NCBI RefSeq assembly: GCF_000264905.1
Contig: NW_006763137.1
Span: forward strand, 1,887,812 to 1,951,811
Direction of reading: 5' to 3'
Length of the DNA: 64,000 nt
Source: Stereum hirsutum FP-91666 SS1
Taxonomy: Eukaryota; Basidiomycota; Agaricomycetes; Russulales; Stereaceae
Shown: piece by piece, positions 33,453 to 50,371 of the stretch
Layout: the number at the start of each line of letters is the position of its first letter
Position numbering within the stretch: the stretch's first letter is position 1
Notes under the pieces: model-generated
What the model saw: only the letters and a program-made list of their open reading frames with translations
What the model was told of the DNA's origin: nothing
The model's database searches: none
Translations under genes and position numbers: made by a program

Positions 33453-36188
33453 TCACTCCCTCCGCATCCAACGCCCATCACTCACTTTCCTTACCACCTC
33501 CGCAAGCTCATTTTCCACATCAGCCAAACTCGTCTCCTTTCTCGAGATTTCCATGTACATTACAGCATCGCCGCCGCTGCTGCCATCCATGGCCGGATTA
33601 ACACTCGCCTCAGTGACCAGACTGATGTTCGACTCGCGTTTAGCAATCTGCCAGTGCTGTGCCCCTTGCGTTCTGGAGAACACCTCCAGGACATTCGGCG
33701 TCCTGTTTGAGAAAAGATGATGAGGATTCTCCGCGATGAACAAGGACGAAAGAACGCACTGAAAGAATTCCTCTGCAAGAAATAGATGCTCCGAAGTCGA
33801 GGTGAATTGAGGACTGGACAACGTCGTCCCACGACCTATGTCCAGTATATACTTATCCTTTGGTTGAAGAATCTTTGTAGCTGAAGGCAGAGTAGGCGTA
33901 TCGGGATTGCTAGTAGCGACAGAACGCGATCAATATCGCGAATGAGTATCATGGCGGGTGAGAGCATACCCGTCGTATGCTTCGTCCTGTAGTAGACCCT
34001 GGACTTTGTCCAATAATGCCAAAGCAGCTTGTTGTATCTGGATCATGTCGTCGTCAGTGTATTCGGAAGTTGATCGTGCGATGAAAGCGAGTGCGATTTG
34101 ATTTCTCTACATCAGGCACTGCATTAGTTCTTGGATATACCGGCAAAGAGGAACGGAAAGATCCACAATGGTATATAGCACTCGCCGTCGTGAGGTTGCA
34201 TTTGGATCATCTCGCGGTGAAAGATGGACGGACAGAGGTAAGAATATCGGTAGAGGCGGCGGCGGAATCGAGGGAGGTGATGAGTGGGTTGATGTTGAGT
34301 GTTCGTCAGGTAGGGACTGTGACGATGGAACAGGTGATGACGAAGGACTTGATGATGCGGAGGGTAACGAGTTGACGAGAGGTACAGGGGAGCTTGAGCT
34401 GATATTCGTAGCAGTAGGAGCCGGAGGACTGAAGGATGATGGTTCGGGAAATGATGCAATGGCGAAGTCTCTAGACTTGGGAGAAGAAGAAGGTGCAATG
34501 GATCTTTCCAAGGGTTGGTCCTCATTCACGATGTCTGGAGGTGGAGGTGGGGCAAATTGCGATTGTAGCGGTGGATCAGGAGGTGGTACCGAGTACGAGG
34601 AGATGGCATCATGTAGACTCTCTGTGTCCACCTTTATGCCCTCTTCGTTCTGACCTATACTCGGCCTCTCTACATCCTTGCTCTTACCATCACCGTCTTC
34701 AGCCGTATCTTGACCCTCAGCCTCCTTTGATTCTTCCTTGCCAGTTACCCCAGGTTCGCTCCCACTAGCGCCTGTCATCCCTCTGATATTCCACCCGCTT
34801 CCGCTACTGGTTCCTCCCTTTCCAAACGTCAACGCTCCCCAATTCCACCTTCTCACATCCATACTCTGCCCAATCGCCACAAACGCATTCGCCACAGCCG
34901 CTGTTCCCGCGCCACCTACACCTTCGTCTTTGTCACCCGGACTGTTAACCCGCGAATCACCACCTTTCGAAGAGCTGGAAGGGTCATTCAAAGATGGGGG
35001 TCGTGGTGGTGGAAATCTTGAGCGAAGGTATAGTGGTAGAGCGTGCGATGGGTGGGAGGAAGAGTAGGTGGAAGAGGGTATAACATGAGGAGGAATGAGG
35101 AGGAAAGGCGTAGGTGAGTCTGACTCGGCATCTTCAGTCTGGAGATTCATGGTGAATTCGTCGAGGACAGGGAGGATAGATGGGTATAGTGGATGCAGCG
35201 GTATTCCTATTAAACGTAGTGCCATTAAGCATCCTGGGGTGGTGCAGTCGGTCAGCATTGCGACCAAACCTACCTAGATGTTCCCCAAGCTCGGAATCAT
35301 GATCTATATCCCACCTCCAAGCCCAAACTGTGAAGAACCGTTCAAGTTGCACTTCAAGCACTTCCGGTCCTTGGTCTCGCAGTATAGTCGTGAACGATCC
35401 GTGAATAAGCTGGATGATACATTAGACCCGCAACGCGTTAGCACGACAACTCCTTCATACGACGGCCTGTGCACAGACGCACCTTGAACTGTTCATATCC
35501 CTTCATCAATTGTCTTCTCAGCACCTCGTCATGCACAGAGCCATCATACCAATCCCACTGCACACCCTCACTTCCAGCACTAGCACCACTCTTTCCTTTG
35601 TCCTTATCCTTCTCCTTTCCAGCGCTCTTCCCCTTCCCACCATCCTTCGTAGCTGACGATGACTTGCCCTTCGATGTCTTAGCGCCAGACGATGCAGCGA
35701 CCGGTTTTTGCGTTTTCGCCAGCTCGAAGCACTACTTGTCCTCATCCCTGCTCAATAAATACTTCTCGAACAGACATATAGCACAGGATAATGGACACTC
35801 ACGGCGTGGATCCAGAAGTTGGGTTCAGGGCAGAGCATGATCATCCGTCTAGACTGCGAATGAACGTTCTCGCAGGCCTCCTCTTGGGCAAACATACTGT
35901 CATGCACACACCAAATACCAGAAAAATGCAAGCTAGCTTAGCCTCTGATATACATCGTCGCAGATGCCAACAGACTTTGCTGGCGCACCTAGAGAAGTTC
36001 ACGAGCGCCTTCGCGAGCCCGACCTGTCTGAGCATCTTATCCCTGGAGACAGCACGCTCACGGGCAGTATAAAACAGGATGTGAGCCTGTTCCTCTGCGT
36101 CTTCGTCATCTTTGTCGACTGGCCCAGTGGGAAGAAGCGTGGGGTTGTAGATTGTGAGGTAGAGCAGAGCTGGGGGGAGCTTGCTCAT
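33453..36188 (-). CDS. CCZ1 homologue (Mon1-Ccz1 Rab7 exchange factor subunit)
   Basis: Subunit of the Mon1-Ccz1 complex that activates Rab7/Ypt7 for endosome-, autophagosome- and vacuole fusion. The start MSKLPPALLYLTIYNPTLLP (36188) is the first strand of the longin domain, continuing ILFYTARERAVSRDKMLRQV and GLAKALVNFSR, which are hallmark Ccz1 blocks. Later exons carry EPNFWIHA (about 35815), a lysine-rich insert (GKEKDKDKGKSG), DWYDGSVHDEVLRRQLMKGY (about 35550), and a large exon (35267-34107) with an extended proline/serine-rich, low-complexity insert. After it come NQIALAFIARSTSEYTDDDM (about 34100) and the terminal exon (about 33850-33453) with LFLAEEFFQCVLSSLFIAEN and YMEISRKETSLADVENELAE. 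An in-frame Met at 36230 exists but precedes the conserved start. The low-complexity insert is longer than in yeast. Confidence 0.85.
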
Positions 36189-36570
36189 GGTACAAGGAGG
36201 ACTTGATAGCGGTTCGTTTACGCGCGTCATTTACAGCACTCCCCAAATGTACTCGAGCGCCACAACGCCACACCTTCGTGCAATCTCTAACTCAACCTTC
36301 AAAGCTTCACAGAGAATATTCCTCCTTCATTAGCTGGCATAAATGAATTGCGATTATATTATTTCATCACAGAGCGCAAACCGTCTTATCGTTCTGAGCG
36401 CGAAGGAATTAGGGACCGGCACAGTGTCTGCTGTTGGAGGGAGTTCACACCCAAGAATCACGATGCACTACTGATGTAGTATGTTCGAGCATTTCCATTG
36501 TACACATCATACAATCACCACCACTGTTCTAATGAGACTACATTTAGATCCGCAAAAAATCAGAAACACC
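36189..36570. other. Short interval between CCZ1 and DAK (both -)
   Basis: About 380 bp containing the CCZ1 promoter and the DAK 3' end. No motif stands out. Confidence 0.6.
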
Positions 36571-38922
36571 TCACAGCCCCGCCAACGCCTCCAAAATCGA
36601 CTTCACACCCCAAGCGCCAGGATCCGGCACCTGCTCGCTCTTCAACCTATCCCCCTCCACATACGCACTCCTACCCGCCTTCGCCTCAATATCCTTCGTC
36701 TTCTCCGCCGCCTCCGCCGCCTTCTTCACCGCCGCCTTCAGATCCTGTGGGTTCGCTGCGAACGCCTCGATGAACGCGGAGAGTGGGTCGACGACAGTGC
36801 GGGAGGGGGGACGCGCGCGGGTGTAGGTGTAAAGTTTGGCTAATGCGGAGGTCAGGGCTTTGGACCAAGTTTCGGGGTCGGCAGTGGTGGATGAGGTGGA
36901 TTGGAGGCCTTGGGCGATGGCGGCGAAGAAGATGGAGTAGAGGGCGCCACTTGTCCCGCCCATCTTTTCTGCGGCGACGTTGGAGACTGCGAGTGCGAGG
37001 CCCGCGACGTCTTCGCCGCTGACTTTACCACTCTTAAGTTCTTCGAGTACAGCTATTGAAGGGGAAGAGCGGAGGTTAGTCTGCGGCCAATTTGGACTGA
37101 ATTGGCTGCATACCATTGGCACCCGTCTGCAACGTCAAACCACAGTCACCATCTCCTGCAATGTTATCCATCCGCGTGATCTCAGGCTCATCCTTATTCA
37201 CCCGCTGACAAGCCCTCTCCACCGCCGCTTCGAACTCCTTGGGATTTGGAGCGCGAATCTTCTTCCCTGCCGACGCAGTCTTTGCAGGTGGCGGAGCAGC
37301 CGTGCGCTGGGAGGCAGGGTTGGAGGATGGAGCGGTGCCGGAGGTCCATTTCCAGCCGGGGGCGGAGGTGGGAGCGTCGAGGAGCTTGAGGATGAGGTCG
37401 GCGGAGGGGCCAGATGAGGAGACGGTGGGGAGGAGAAGGAGAGTGAGAGAGAAACCGGGCATGTTCAAACTTGTCTATAGGTTTCGGTGAGCGTTAACAT
37501 AACTCAATGCAGAGATATGAGATAACACGAACCATGAACGTTCCAGCCAACACCCTCTGTACCTTCACCTTCCTACCACCCAAACCCCTTTCTACCTCCC
37601 TGACAATAGCAGCGATCTCGAGCTCACTGAGCCCACCAAGGTTGTTCACAAGGAGAACGACTTCATCACCTGAGCCCTTGACATTGAGGAAAGAACGTTC
37701 GGGGTCCGTCGTTGTGAGCAGGAGGTCGAGGAGCTGTTGGGTCAGGTCGTGCAGGGATGGGACTGGGGAAAGGCGCTTGTTCCCGGATTCGTTGTGAATG
37801 CCCATGCCGATCTCAATCTCGGAATCGCTGAGATATGACTCTGCTGCTGCTGTGCCGGGGACCTAAGAGCGTATCCATGTCGGGTGAGAAATGGAATTCA
37901 ATTGCAGAAAGGTTGAAAAACGTACGTGACAGTGCTCGAGACCGACACCAATGCTCGCTACGTTCTGCGCCACCCATTCAGATACGTTGTAGATCTCATC
38001 TAGACTTGCGCCCGTCTTAGCCAAGGCGCCAGCGATCTTGTATACCAGCACGGTCCCGGCAAGACCTCTATGAATTTCCGTAGAGAAGTCAGAGAAGTTC
38101 AAGACAGAGCATAGAACAGACAGAGACTGATATATAAGAGAAATACACACCGGCGACCTACGATGCTACCCTGGGTCCTTCCAACAGCAACATCGTCTCC
38201 GACAGCCAAGAACTTTACGTGGTCAGCCTTGTTCGGGTGTTGAGCTGCGTATTGCTCCTTCGCAAGGCCGAAGTTGAGCACATCGCCGGTGTAATTCCTT
38301 TGGATAACATGAATATCGGGTTCTCAATGGATTTCAAATAATATCCTTACTTGACGATGATCAAAGTGCTGTAACCGTGATCCATTAGAAAATGTGGCGG
38401 CAATGTATACTGTGGGTGGCGTAACTCACCCTTTCTCGTTGTCCACCAGCTCGATTCCACGGCGAATCTGGCTAGGCCCAGGTGAAGCAAATACATGGCC
38501 GCAGACGGCAGCTAAATTCGTGTGTGAGCTAGATGCAAACCCCGAAAGCTAAGAGTAAACTTCTTTGCATACCGCTTAACATGCCAGCCCCTATTCACAA
38601 TGCACCGTGAGCTAATCGAGCACAATCAGTTGCGATCTCTCTAAAAAAGACGCACCGACGAAGCCCGCATGAGCTGGCTCGTGCCCAGAGCCACCACCAC
38701 AGATAATTGAGACGTTTGATTTATCGGGTTCAGCGAGGTACACGACTAAGTATATCGAGGGTCATCGGTTAGCGCCACATGATGGGTGAGGAACTATGGA
38801 GAGGCGAGGAACATACTCTTGTTCTCGGGCTCGATGGCTAGATGAGGGTTGATTGCGCAGAGACCCTCGAGCGACTCGACGACGAGAGATTGAGGGGTAT
38901 TGAGGAAGTGTTTCGCTGTCAT
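36571..38922 (-). CDS. Dihydroxyacetone kinase
   Basis: ATP-dependent single-chain dihydroxyacetone kinase (DAK), phosphorylating dihydroxyacetone or glyceraldehyde in glycerol catabolism and detoxifying dihydroxyacetone. The start is MTAKHFLNTPQSLVVESLEG. The DhaK-like half has IICGGGSGHEPAHAGFVGAG (about 38720-38670), where the His of GSGHEPAH binds substrate covalently, then GDVLNFGLAKEQYAAQHPN (about 38280), GTVLVYKIAGALAKTGASLD (about 38060) and EIGMGIHNESG (about 37815). A linker rich in Ala/Pro leads to the DhaL-like half: RMDNIAGDGDCGLTLQTGA (about 37170; Asp cluster for Mg-ATP), EKMGGTSGALYSIFFAAIAQ (about 36970) and DPLSAFIEAFAANPQDLKAA. It ends ILEALAGL, with no clear PTS1. Both halves are complete, about 590-600 residues in all, the normal eukaryotic size. 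Confidence 0.95.
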
Positions 38923-39820
38923 AACGCTCGCATTTCGCTCGAGAGCTAAAGTGGATGTAAAGAGACGCACATTGGACACCCATGATTATGGTTATTTGAG
39001 ATTGTTGGTGGTGCTGGTGGTGGGGAGAGAGGACGTGTGAGACGCGGAGAAGAAGAGGAGGAAACTAAATAGGTCGGAGGGTGGAACGGGGGAAAACTAT
39101 TACAGGCGAACGCGCTCAGTCCGACGTCAAGGGTGTACGATACGTCAGTTGATCGACGAATGCGGTCTTGTTTATGTCCGTTTGATTGATTTTGGAGTGA
39201 TAACTGCACCAAAAGACATCAAGTTATGAACGACGACGGCGCGGTTCACGAGAATGAGGAGCTCTCGGGTGGTGAATTCGGTGCGGATTCCGATCCGTAC
39301 AAAATGGACGACGGCCACTGGTTGAGGGAGCCCCTAGTTGGCGCCGACGGGAGATGGGAACTTTGGGCAGCTGTTATTGACACAGGCTTCACTATATAAT
39401 ACCGTGGATGGCGGGAATATATTCGCTTGCCGCTTGACTGGCAGTCCTGGTCCCTGAGAAGAGGCATGATATGGAGAGGAACTGAGAGTGAAACTCCAAA
39501 GCAGCACCGACATGACACTTCCGAGAAAGGCTGCCGGTAAGCAGAACGCGGTTGGTTTGCCATGATATCACGTCGTGTTTGTCAATGGCTGGAAAAAACA
39601 AGACATGGTCAAAATAACGTTGGCTGTGGTGTAGTGAAAGCGACTGAAACGGGCCACAATGAAGTTTGAGGCAAATAAGCGCCTACACTCGTGTCAACGC
39701 GTGCGAAGGAATTTCCCGAAGAGGGCCCTAGGACGCGTCTGCATTGTGCGTGGCGCGTTTATTGACAAGTCCATTTTTGTTTCTCTCTCCTTCACCGACA
39801 CTCACTCACTCCTGCTCGTC
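38923..39820. other. Divergent promoter region, DAK (-) / ubiquitin protease (+)
   Basis: About 900 bp between divergent genes. An in-frame Met exists upstream of DAK at 38979, but the text before MTAKHFL is not conserved. No other gene or repeat is recognised. Confidence 0.55.
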
Positions 39821-44419
<4,599 letters not shown>

Positions 44420-45335
44420 CGAGCGGGAGCTTAGCGTTTTTAGCAGTGGTATGCTTGTACTCCTTATTTTGTGATGTGAACGCAAGTATCAGGAGGCAGA
44501 CAGCTTTTTTGAAGTAGTTCGTGGTGATATGTAATTTTGTCTATTTTGTGCCGCACTTTTTAAATGCTTTCTGCTCTGGAATATTAGCCTTGTTCAAAGT
44601 GCACATAATTACTGTAACGAATTGTCTGAGCTTTCCTAGCTTCAAGTTGGAGTCGAAGGAAGCCGCCACCCTGGCGCTGTTTGTGTATGTTTGGCGCAGG
44701 CCAACGATGTCGAGAAAAATTCCGACTTCCTCTTCCCTTCATTCTCTCATCATCATCGTCGACACTAGTACTGACGTCGAGCTCCTTTCAATATGCAATG
44801 ACTCTGTTCGATTTGCTCTCGTTTCCCTCATTTCCGTCGGCACTTGCTGTCAAACTCGATCTTACTTCGTACAGGTTGATGAGTCGTCGAACGAACCTCC
44901 CCACGCACGATGCCTTTATACATCCCAACCTATGTACTCCTTCCACGAACAGGCCTCTTTCTGCCCGGGCAGTGCTATAATGCATCCACCCTGTACCGGT
45001 TCTGGTGAAGCGCCAACACAAATGCGATCCTCGTCTAATCAACGGGTGATTGGTGCCTATTGAGAAGTGCGGATTCCCCTCGGTTGGGTTCGTCACGGTT
45101 CTGTGCTACCACACATTCTTACATCCTCTCGTTTATTTCTTACCTATCGCCATGTACCGTACTAGTGACAATATAATTGCTTCACACCCCTCTTTCCTGG
45201 ATATTGTCTGTGCCCGTTGGCCTCAACTGTGTGGATAAGGCACCCAAGATGCTCAGAAAGGCGCGTCGCATTGCTATTTGTACAATATGATACACTTCCA
45301 CGCTTGGCGACCCCACCTACAAACGAAATCCTTGA
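44420..45335. other. 3' region between ubiquitin protease (+) and S53-like gene (-)
   Basis: About 900 bp between convergent genes. A plus-strand frame at 44521-45063 is long but has no protein-like motif and overlaps a minus-strand frame of equal quality. Nothing is supported. Confidence 0.6.
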
Positions 45336-47633
45336 CTACTTGCGGAAGAAAGCGTCTCTGAGCTTATGGTATATCGGGGTGCCCATGCCTGTAACCTGTT
45401 CTCGTGGTTCACATTTAGTGTGTATAGTGGAAGGCATGACATATAGAGAAGAACCACTGACTGGATCATAATTGACAGATACGGGATATCCGTCGGTGCC
45501 ACATCCAGGATTGCTCCCTGCAACAAACGACCAACTCAGCTCCGGAGACTCATAGCGTGGATCATGGAGACGGCGAGCTCACCTGAAGTGATATCCGTAA
45601 ATGCCTCGGGAGACGAGTAGATGAGCGGGTTCAGAAATCCCGCAGGAGGCTGTCCCGCCGAGAGTAGCTCATCGTTCAACAGACCCACGATTGCCGCTAC
45701 GGTGGAGCTCGATGCCGCCGTTCCATAGAAGAAGTTCAGTGTGCCGTTCATGATGATAGCATAGTTGTTTCCGGCTGCAGAGATGTCAGGAAATGCGCGT
45801 CCAGAGGGATTGAACCGTCCATCATATTTCGGACCAAGAGTGTCAAGGTATGTTTCGACGGCTGCGTCTTGGTACGCAGGCCGAGGGAATGTGTTTGAGA
45901 AGCCTCCACTTGACCAGAAAGCGCCTCGTTCCGGGTTGATGCCTTCCGTAGATCCAACAGATGTGATACTGAGAAAAGGCCGTAACGGACGTCAGTCATT
46001 CTAACATTTAGTCAGTGTAGTGGATGACAACGGACTATGGGCAAGTAGACGGAAAGCTGCATGAGGTCAATTTAAACATCGCTAGCAAGAGAGGTTCAAA
46101 GACGGTCGACGTACGTGGGAACAAAGGTCCCGTCGCAGGTATCGCTGTCGCCTTGAACACCACCGCCGCCTGATGAGAATAAGACGGTGGTGCCTCGGGC
46201 ACCTAATTGAGCAAACATTTGACACAGATTTCTGGATACACATAGGTGTTAGTTCGAATCCACGACGACCGAACATATTGAGCACAATTGAATATTCACC
46301 GCATAAGTGGAGCGGCTTCGTCGCTTTCATTCTCGTAGTAGTTCGTGGTCAAGACGGTCGGAAGGGTCGGCTGGTTGAGAAGGAACTGCATGACATTCAG
46401 CAAATCGTGCGAAAAATCGTTCTGTTCTTCTGAGTCTGTCGAAAGAAAATGAACAGGAACACCCTGGGCAATTCCAACGGTGTATTGGACGCCGAGATTC
46501 TGAAATGTCCCATCAAGGCGTTAACAACTCGAACGTATGCAACGGAAAGAAAGTTAGTACTCACGGCTTGCAGCCCACCGGTTCCATTTTGAGGATTGAG
46601 GCCTCCGTCAATCAAATCAAGTTCGAAGGACGTGTCAGGCGAAATGTCTTGACGGTAATCGGTCAGAAATTTCTACGGCCAAAGCTGTGAGCCGAACAAA
46701 AAAAACATAGGTGCAAGGAGGAACGAACCTTGAGATCGCGCTCGATTGTGTATTGATTAAAAAGTCCGGTAACGGCAATTTGAGTATTGCCACCTTGTGT
46801 TGGTGTTGTGGGAGCGGTCGGGATACTGTAAAGTGCTTGAAGACAAGCTGGGGTTGTCACGTCGGCGCAGTAGGACGGCACTCCATTGATAAGGTCTGTG
46901 GGGCTGAAGTCGAGCGCATCGAGCTTAGGACGATGGAAGGCTGAAGCCATTGGAGGTGTCTGCACAGACGGAAAACTAAAGAAAGACACAGGACAGTAAA
47001 TATACGACCGTGATGACAATTGAAGAGGACTGACACCACGGTAGGATGCACGAAAGCAATGTGGGATTGAACTGAGGTTGGCACGGAGTAACTCATCGTC
47101 CGAAGCACTTTTGACCCAGAAGCATCATGAGAGAATGTCGAAAAGTTGGCCGCGAGCATTTTGTTCGCCTGCTTCACAGTCATTTCCAGGCTGATCCAGT
47201 CACCGGCAGGCGTCATGGAATGAGCGCTCAAACCATGGAGCGACAACCAAGACTCTATGGAGGAGACAGTCGCATTGGAAGGTGTGATGAAAGATTCTAC
47301 CTGAAAGCATAAACCATACGTTGAGTTCTTGGGGCAGAGATATATTGAAATTGTAAGATATATTACCTGTTCTTTGCTCAAGAATTGTCTGTACAGTGGG
47401 CTCCCCGGGGTACTGGTAGCATACAAGGCCTCCTCAAGCCCAGAAACGTCGCCCTGAGAGAGCGACAAGTGAAGCTTCAAAGTTTGATCCGGAGGTGCGG
47501 GTCCAAGATCCTTATATCCGTGAGGCAGTTGGTCACGCCGCTGGTGTACGTGCATGTCAAGGGGCGCAGAAGGATAAGCACGGGTAACCGCAAGAATTTG
47601 AGATGCGAGGAGAAGGAGCGTGGACTTGACCAT
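45336..47633 (-). CDS. Sedolisin (S53)-family protein with replaced catalytic residues (putative pseudoprotease)
   Basis: Secreted relative of fungal tripeptidyl peptidases and grifolisin. A signal peptide (MVKSTLLLLASQILAVTRAY) precedes a complete pro-domain (LPHGYKDLGPAPPDQTLKLH ... GLEEALYATSTPGSPLYRQF ... VSSIESWLSLHGL). The mature part starts near LINGVPSYCADVTTPACLQA. In active enzymes a Glu and an Asp sit in E-A-N-L-D; here the spliced sequence is GLQANLGVQYTVGIAQGVP (Gln codon 46568-46570, Gly codon 46491-46493). The oxyanion Asp of SSGDGGV is Gly (FSSGGGGVQ, codon 46165-46167). The nucleophile Ser of GTS is Ala (YGTAASSST, codon 45716-45718). Each change is one base from the active codon. 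The calcium-site motifs (FTDITSG, YDPVTGMGTP) and SSGGFSNTF remain, and no stop or frameshift interrupts the exons. The terminal exon ends LRDAFFRK at 45336. The family is certain; loss of activity is inferred. Confidence 0.88.
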
Positions 47634-47837
47634 GTTGCAGATGGAGAAGATTAGTTTGATGCAAGAGTTAGAAAGACTGCAATGTCAAATCCGCCCAAGG
47701 GTTTGTCTTTCATTATAGGAGGTGCGTTTGGACTGCCGGACTGGGGCCCGGGGTCGTGAACGGATGTCTCAAGATTAAAAAAGAAACGAGGGATAACAAG
47801 CCTCCACATGACATGTCGAGCGAGTAGAGGCAATAGT

Positions 47838-47845
47838 TTTATATA
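47838..47845 (-). promoter_or_regulatory. TATA box of the S53-like gene
   Basis: TATATAAA on the minus strand, about 205 bp before the start codon. It suggests the gene still has a usable promoter. Distance implies a fairly long leader, so the assignment is tentative. Confidence 0.4.
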
Positions 47846-49875
47846 TCCTGGGACCAGTCAATTCTTGACATTTATCTCAGGTTGAATCGCCACCACACCA
47901 AGACTCGAAGGAGCGCAGCAACTGAAGCTAGTGACCAGGCTGGCAGAGATGAGTAAGTACTAGTACGCAATACAAACCAGTGATAGCTGATACTAGACTT
48001 AGAAGGAAACTTTTGTTGACGGAATCGGAATCAAATGCGTACAAGATAAAAGTACTGAGCAATCTAGAAGAGCGCAGGATGGACGAGTGGATGTGTGGAA
48101 AGGCTGTTCGCCGAAGTTGCCATTGCGGATACCGCCGTCGGGGTTTTCCGGGTCTTGGATCCTCGAACGACGACATTCATCTCTTCCTTCCCATGACCAT
48201 CTACTTACTGTAGCAGCGACTGGACATCCTATAATCCTCTCCTACACCTCAAAAGTCTATATATTAGACGGGTAAAACCCGCCGCTGGAGTAAGACCGGC
48301 TCTTGTTGAAGACCACGGCCTGCCATTGATGGCCTGATCCCGAGAACAGACTCCGCCGATGCGACATGACTCGTACACAGCTGTCAGTACTTTTGCTACC
48401 AGTCCATTGTGAATCCTCGTACACGGAGGATCCAATGGCATTTCTCTTGTCGGTGCGCAATGCGGAGGCCTGACAGGTGCACAAGGGCTGTTGATGGAAT
48501 GACTGACACCCGATACGTAATTCTGAGTCGTAGCCGTATTTGGACTATTTATTGTATGTCTCAAGGTAATGTGGTACATGCCTCATCCATCCAAGTGATC
48601 ACCATTTCGTCTAGAACCCCATACAGCCAAACTGCAGTGTCTCCAGGCTCCAGCAGGCCTTTCCTTGCGTCCATACCATCAGCGCCATAGTGTGCGATGG
48701 ATGAGCACCTATGAGCAACAACACCATGGACAACTTACTGTGGCAAGCACTTGTTCACATGGGTATGTTCTGTGCAGATACGGTATCTCTCTTTCGGAGG
48801 AGTTTTTGTTGACGGTATTTAATTGGTAGACATTGCCAGATCAATCGAACGCTCAAATCTCCGTATTGATGCCCGGCTACTCAGTTTGTCCTTTCGTTTT
48901 CAGGTATGTTTCTTGCGCCAGTCGGACCCCAGGACCTATTCGGTCACAAGTCGCTGTCTGTGGTGCCACACCTTTGAATTACACCTCTCTCTCATCTCAA
49001 TCTCGTCTTCTGCTCAGTCCCCTGTCTCACTCGGGCCACCTCAGGTCACGGAGCCCTGAAAGGAAAATCCACAGATTTAGAAACCTCTCGTACGCATCAG
49101 TCAACTGACCGTCAGCTGTCTCTTGGACTTCATTCACATCAAGATCAAAGGTGATGTCGGGAGTGGTCCGCTAATAATTCTGGTACGTACCGCCGCGTCC
49201 GCCGCCTGCATCAGAGGGGAAGGTGGAAGATTCAGGTCTTTATTCGCCATCTTCCGGTGATGGACGGCTATGGTCGGTGACAGGCAGCCGCAAAGCTCCA
49301 CTTCAAGAGATCTCGTTGCCACACTAGGCTGCTCGCCCTCTTTCTGCGGCGAAAACAATGCTCATGGGGGCCTCGCAGGAGAAGAGACACAATCCAGAAC
49401 ATGTGCATCTGCGCGTCCCATGCCATATAAGTATAGAGCATGCACTCCAAATATCTTGACAGAGATGCGGCGAATCTCGTCCGTCTTCTCCATCCGCTCT
49501 CCCAGCAAGATACCGCGAAATCGAAGAACCTTCCGTATGTACACCATTGAACCGCATCTTCTTGACCGCTCAAAGTGCTGAACTCTCCTCTCCCGGTTTG
49601 ATACCACAACGAGCGCCGGACATCCCATGTATCCTCACTGAAAAGACGAGCGCATCTCCGAACACGGACGGAAGATCCATACCTCTTTGTCAATCGAGCC
49701 CCAGTCCGATCCAGAACGGGCATCCATGGGCGTAGTGCCAGCGTTTCCCCGCTACGATAATAATACAACTGACAACAAATCAAAGAATTGTGACGGGAAT
49801 ATGGAATGTTACAGCATGATGCCAGTGATTGGGATGGAGGACAGGACCCCGAAGTTATTCCAATTCGCATGGTAC

Positions 49876-50371
49876 TTATGTGCGGCATGCGTCGCCGTCA
49901 AGTCGCCGCCGTGTCCGCTCGAGCTCGTCCCGAAGCTCGAGAGTTGAAGCTCGAAGCTTATACTCTAAGTTATGTTATGCCCGTGTTTGTGTATAGCTAT
50001 ACAGCTCCGGAGCTTCCGTGGCGACATACAAGCCTTCACACAAGCTCTGAATCGTGTGCTTCGACGCGAATTTAATAGAACGCCGTAACTTGTCCCGAGG
50101 CTGGATTTACATCGTCTAAATATAACGGACGTACCATGTTGACATGAGCTAGAGGCTCAGCGCCGGTCACGCTCTGGGAGACTCCTTTGCTCGGTATGGA
50201 CACGGCGTTAAGTATGGACCACGGTGAGGGATGATCATGATGGGACTCAAAGATTGGGGTGGATCCCACAAACGAACCTTCCGAACGATGTCGATGGACG
50301 CCACGACGTGCGCCATATGGTCAACATCCAGACCCAAGGGGATCAACGCAAAGTCAAATGAAGACCCCATT
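49876..50371 (-). CDS. Candidate small spliced gene, unrecognised
   Basis: Not recognised as any family. From an ATG at 50371 the minus strand reads MGSSFDFALIPLGLDVDHMA and then HVVASIDIVRK, with codon use like that of neighbouring genes. A plausible intron follows (GTTCGT, a TACTTAAC branch-like site, CCCAG), and the next segment reads SVTGAEPLAHVNM before another GTACGT donor. A later open segment (about 49955-49880) reads ASTLELRDELERTRRRLDGD, coiled-coil-like, and ends at TAA (49876-49878). The middle exon or exons between about 50115 and 49960 could not be resolved. It could be a real small gene, two unrelated fragments or chance. Confidence 0.22.

Noticed and set aside
33453..38922. 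CCZ1 and dihydroxyacetone kinase as one transcription unit
   Set aside because: The same-strand neighbours are separated by about 380 bp and have unrelated functions; fungal nuclear genes are normally transcribed singly.
46240..46262. B-box-like sequence (AGTTCGAATCC) suggesting a tRNA
   Set aside because: No A box, acceptor stem or anticodon arm can be formed; it lies in an intron/exon of the S53-like gene.
49268..49888. 206-codon minus-strand frame
   Set aside because: Overlaps several plus frames and shows no conserved motif or sensible hydrophobic pattern.
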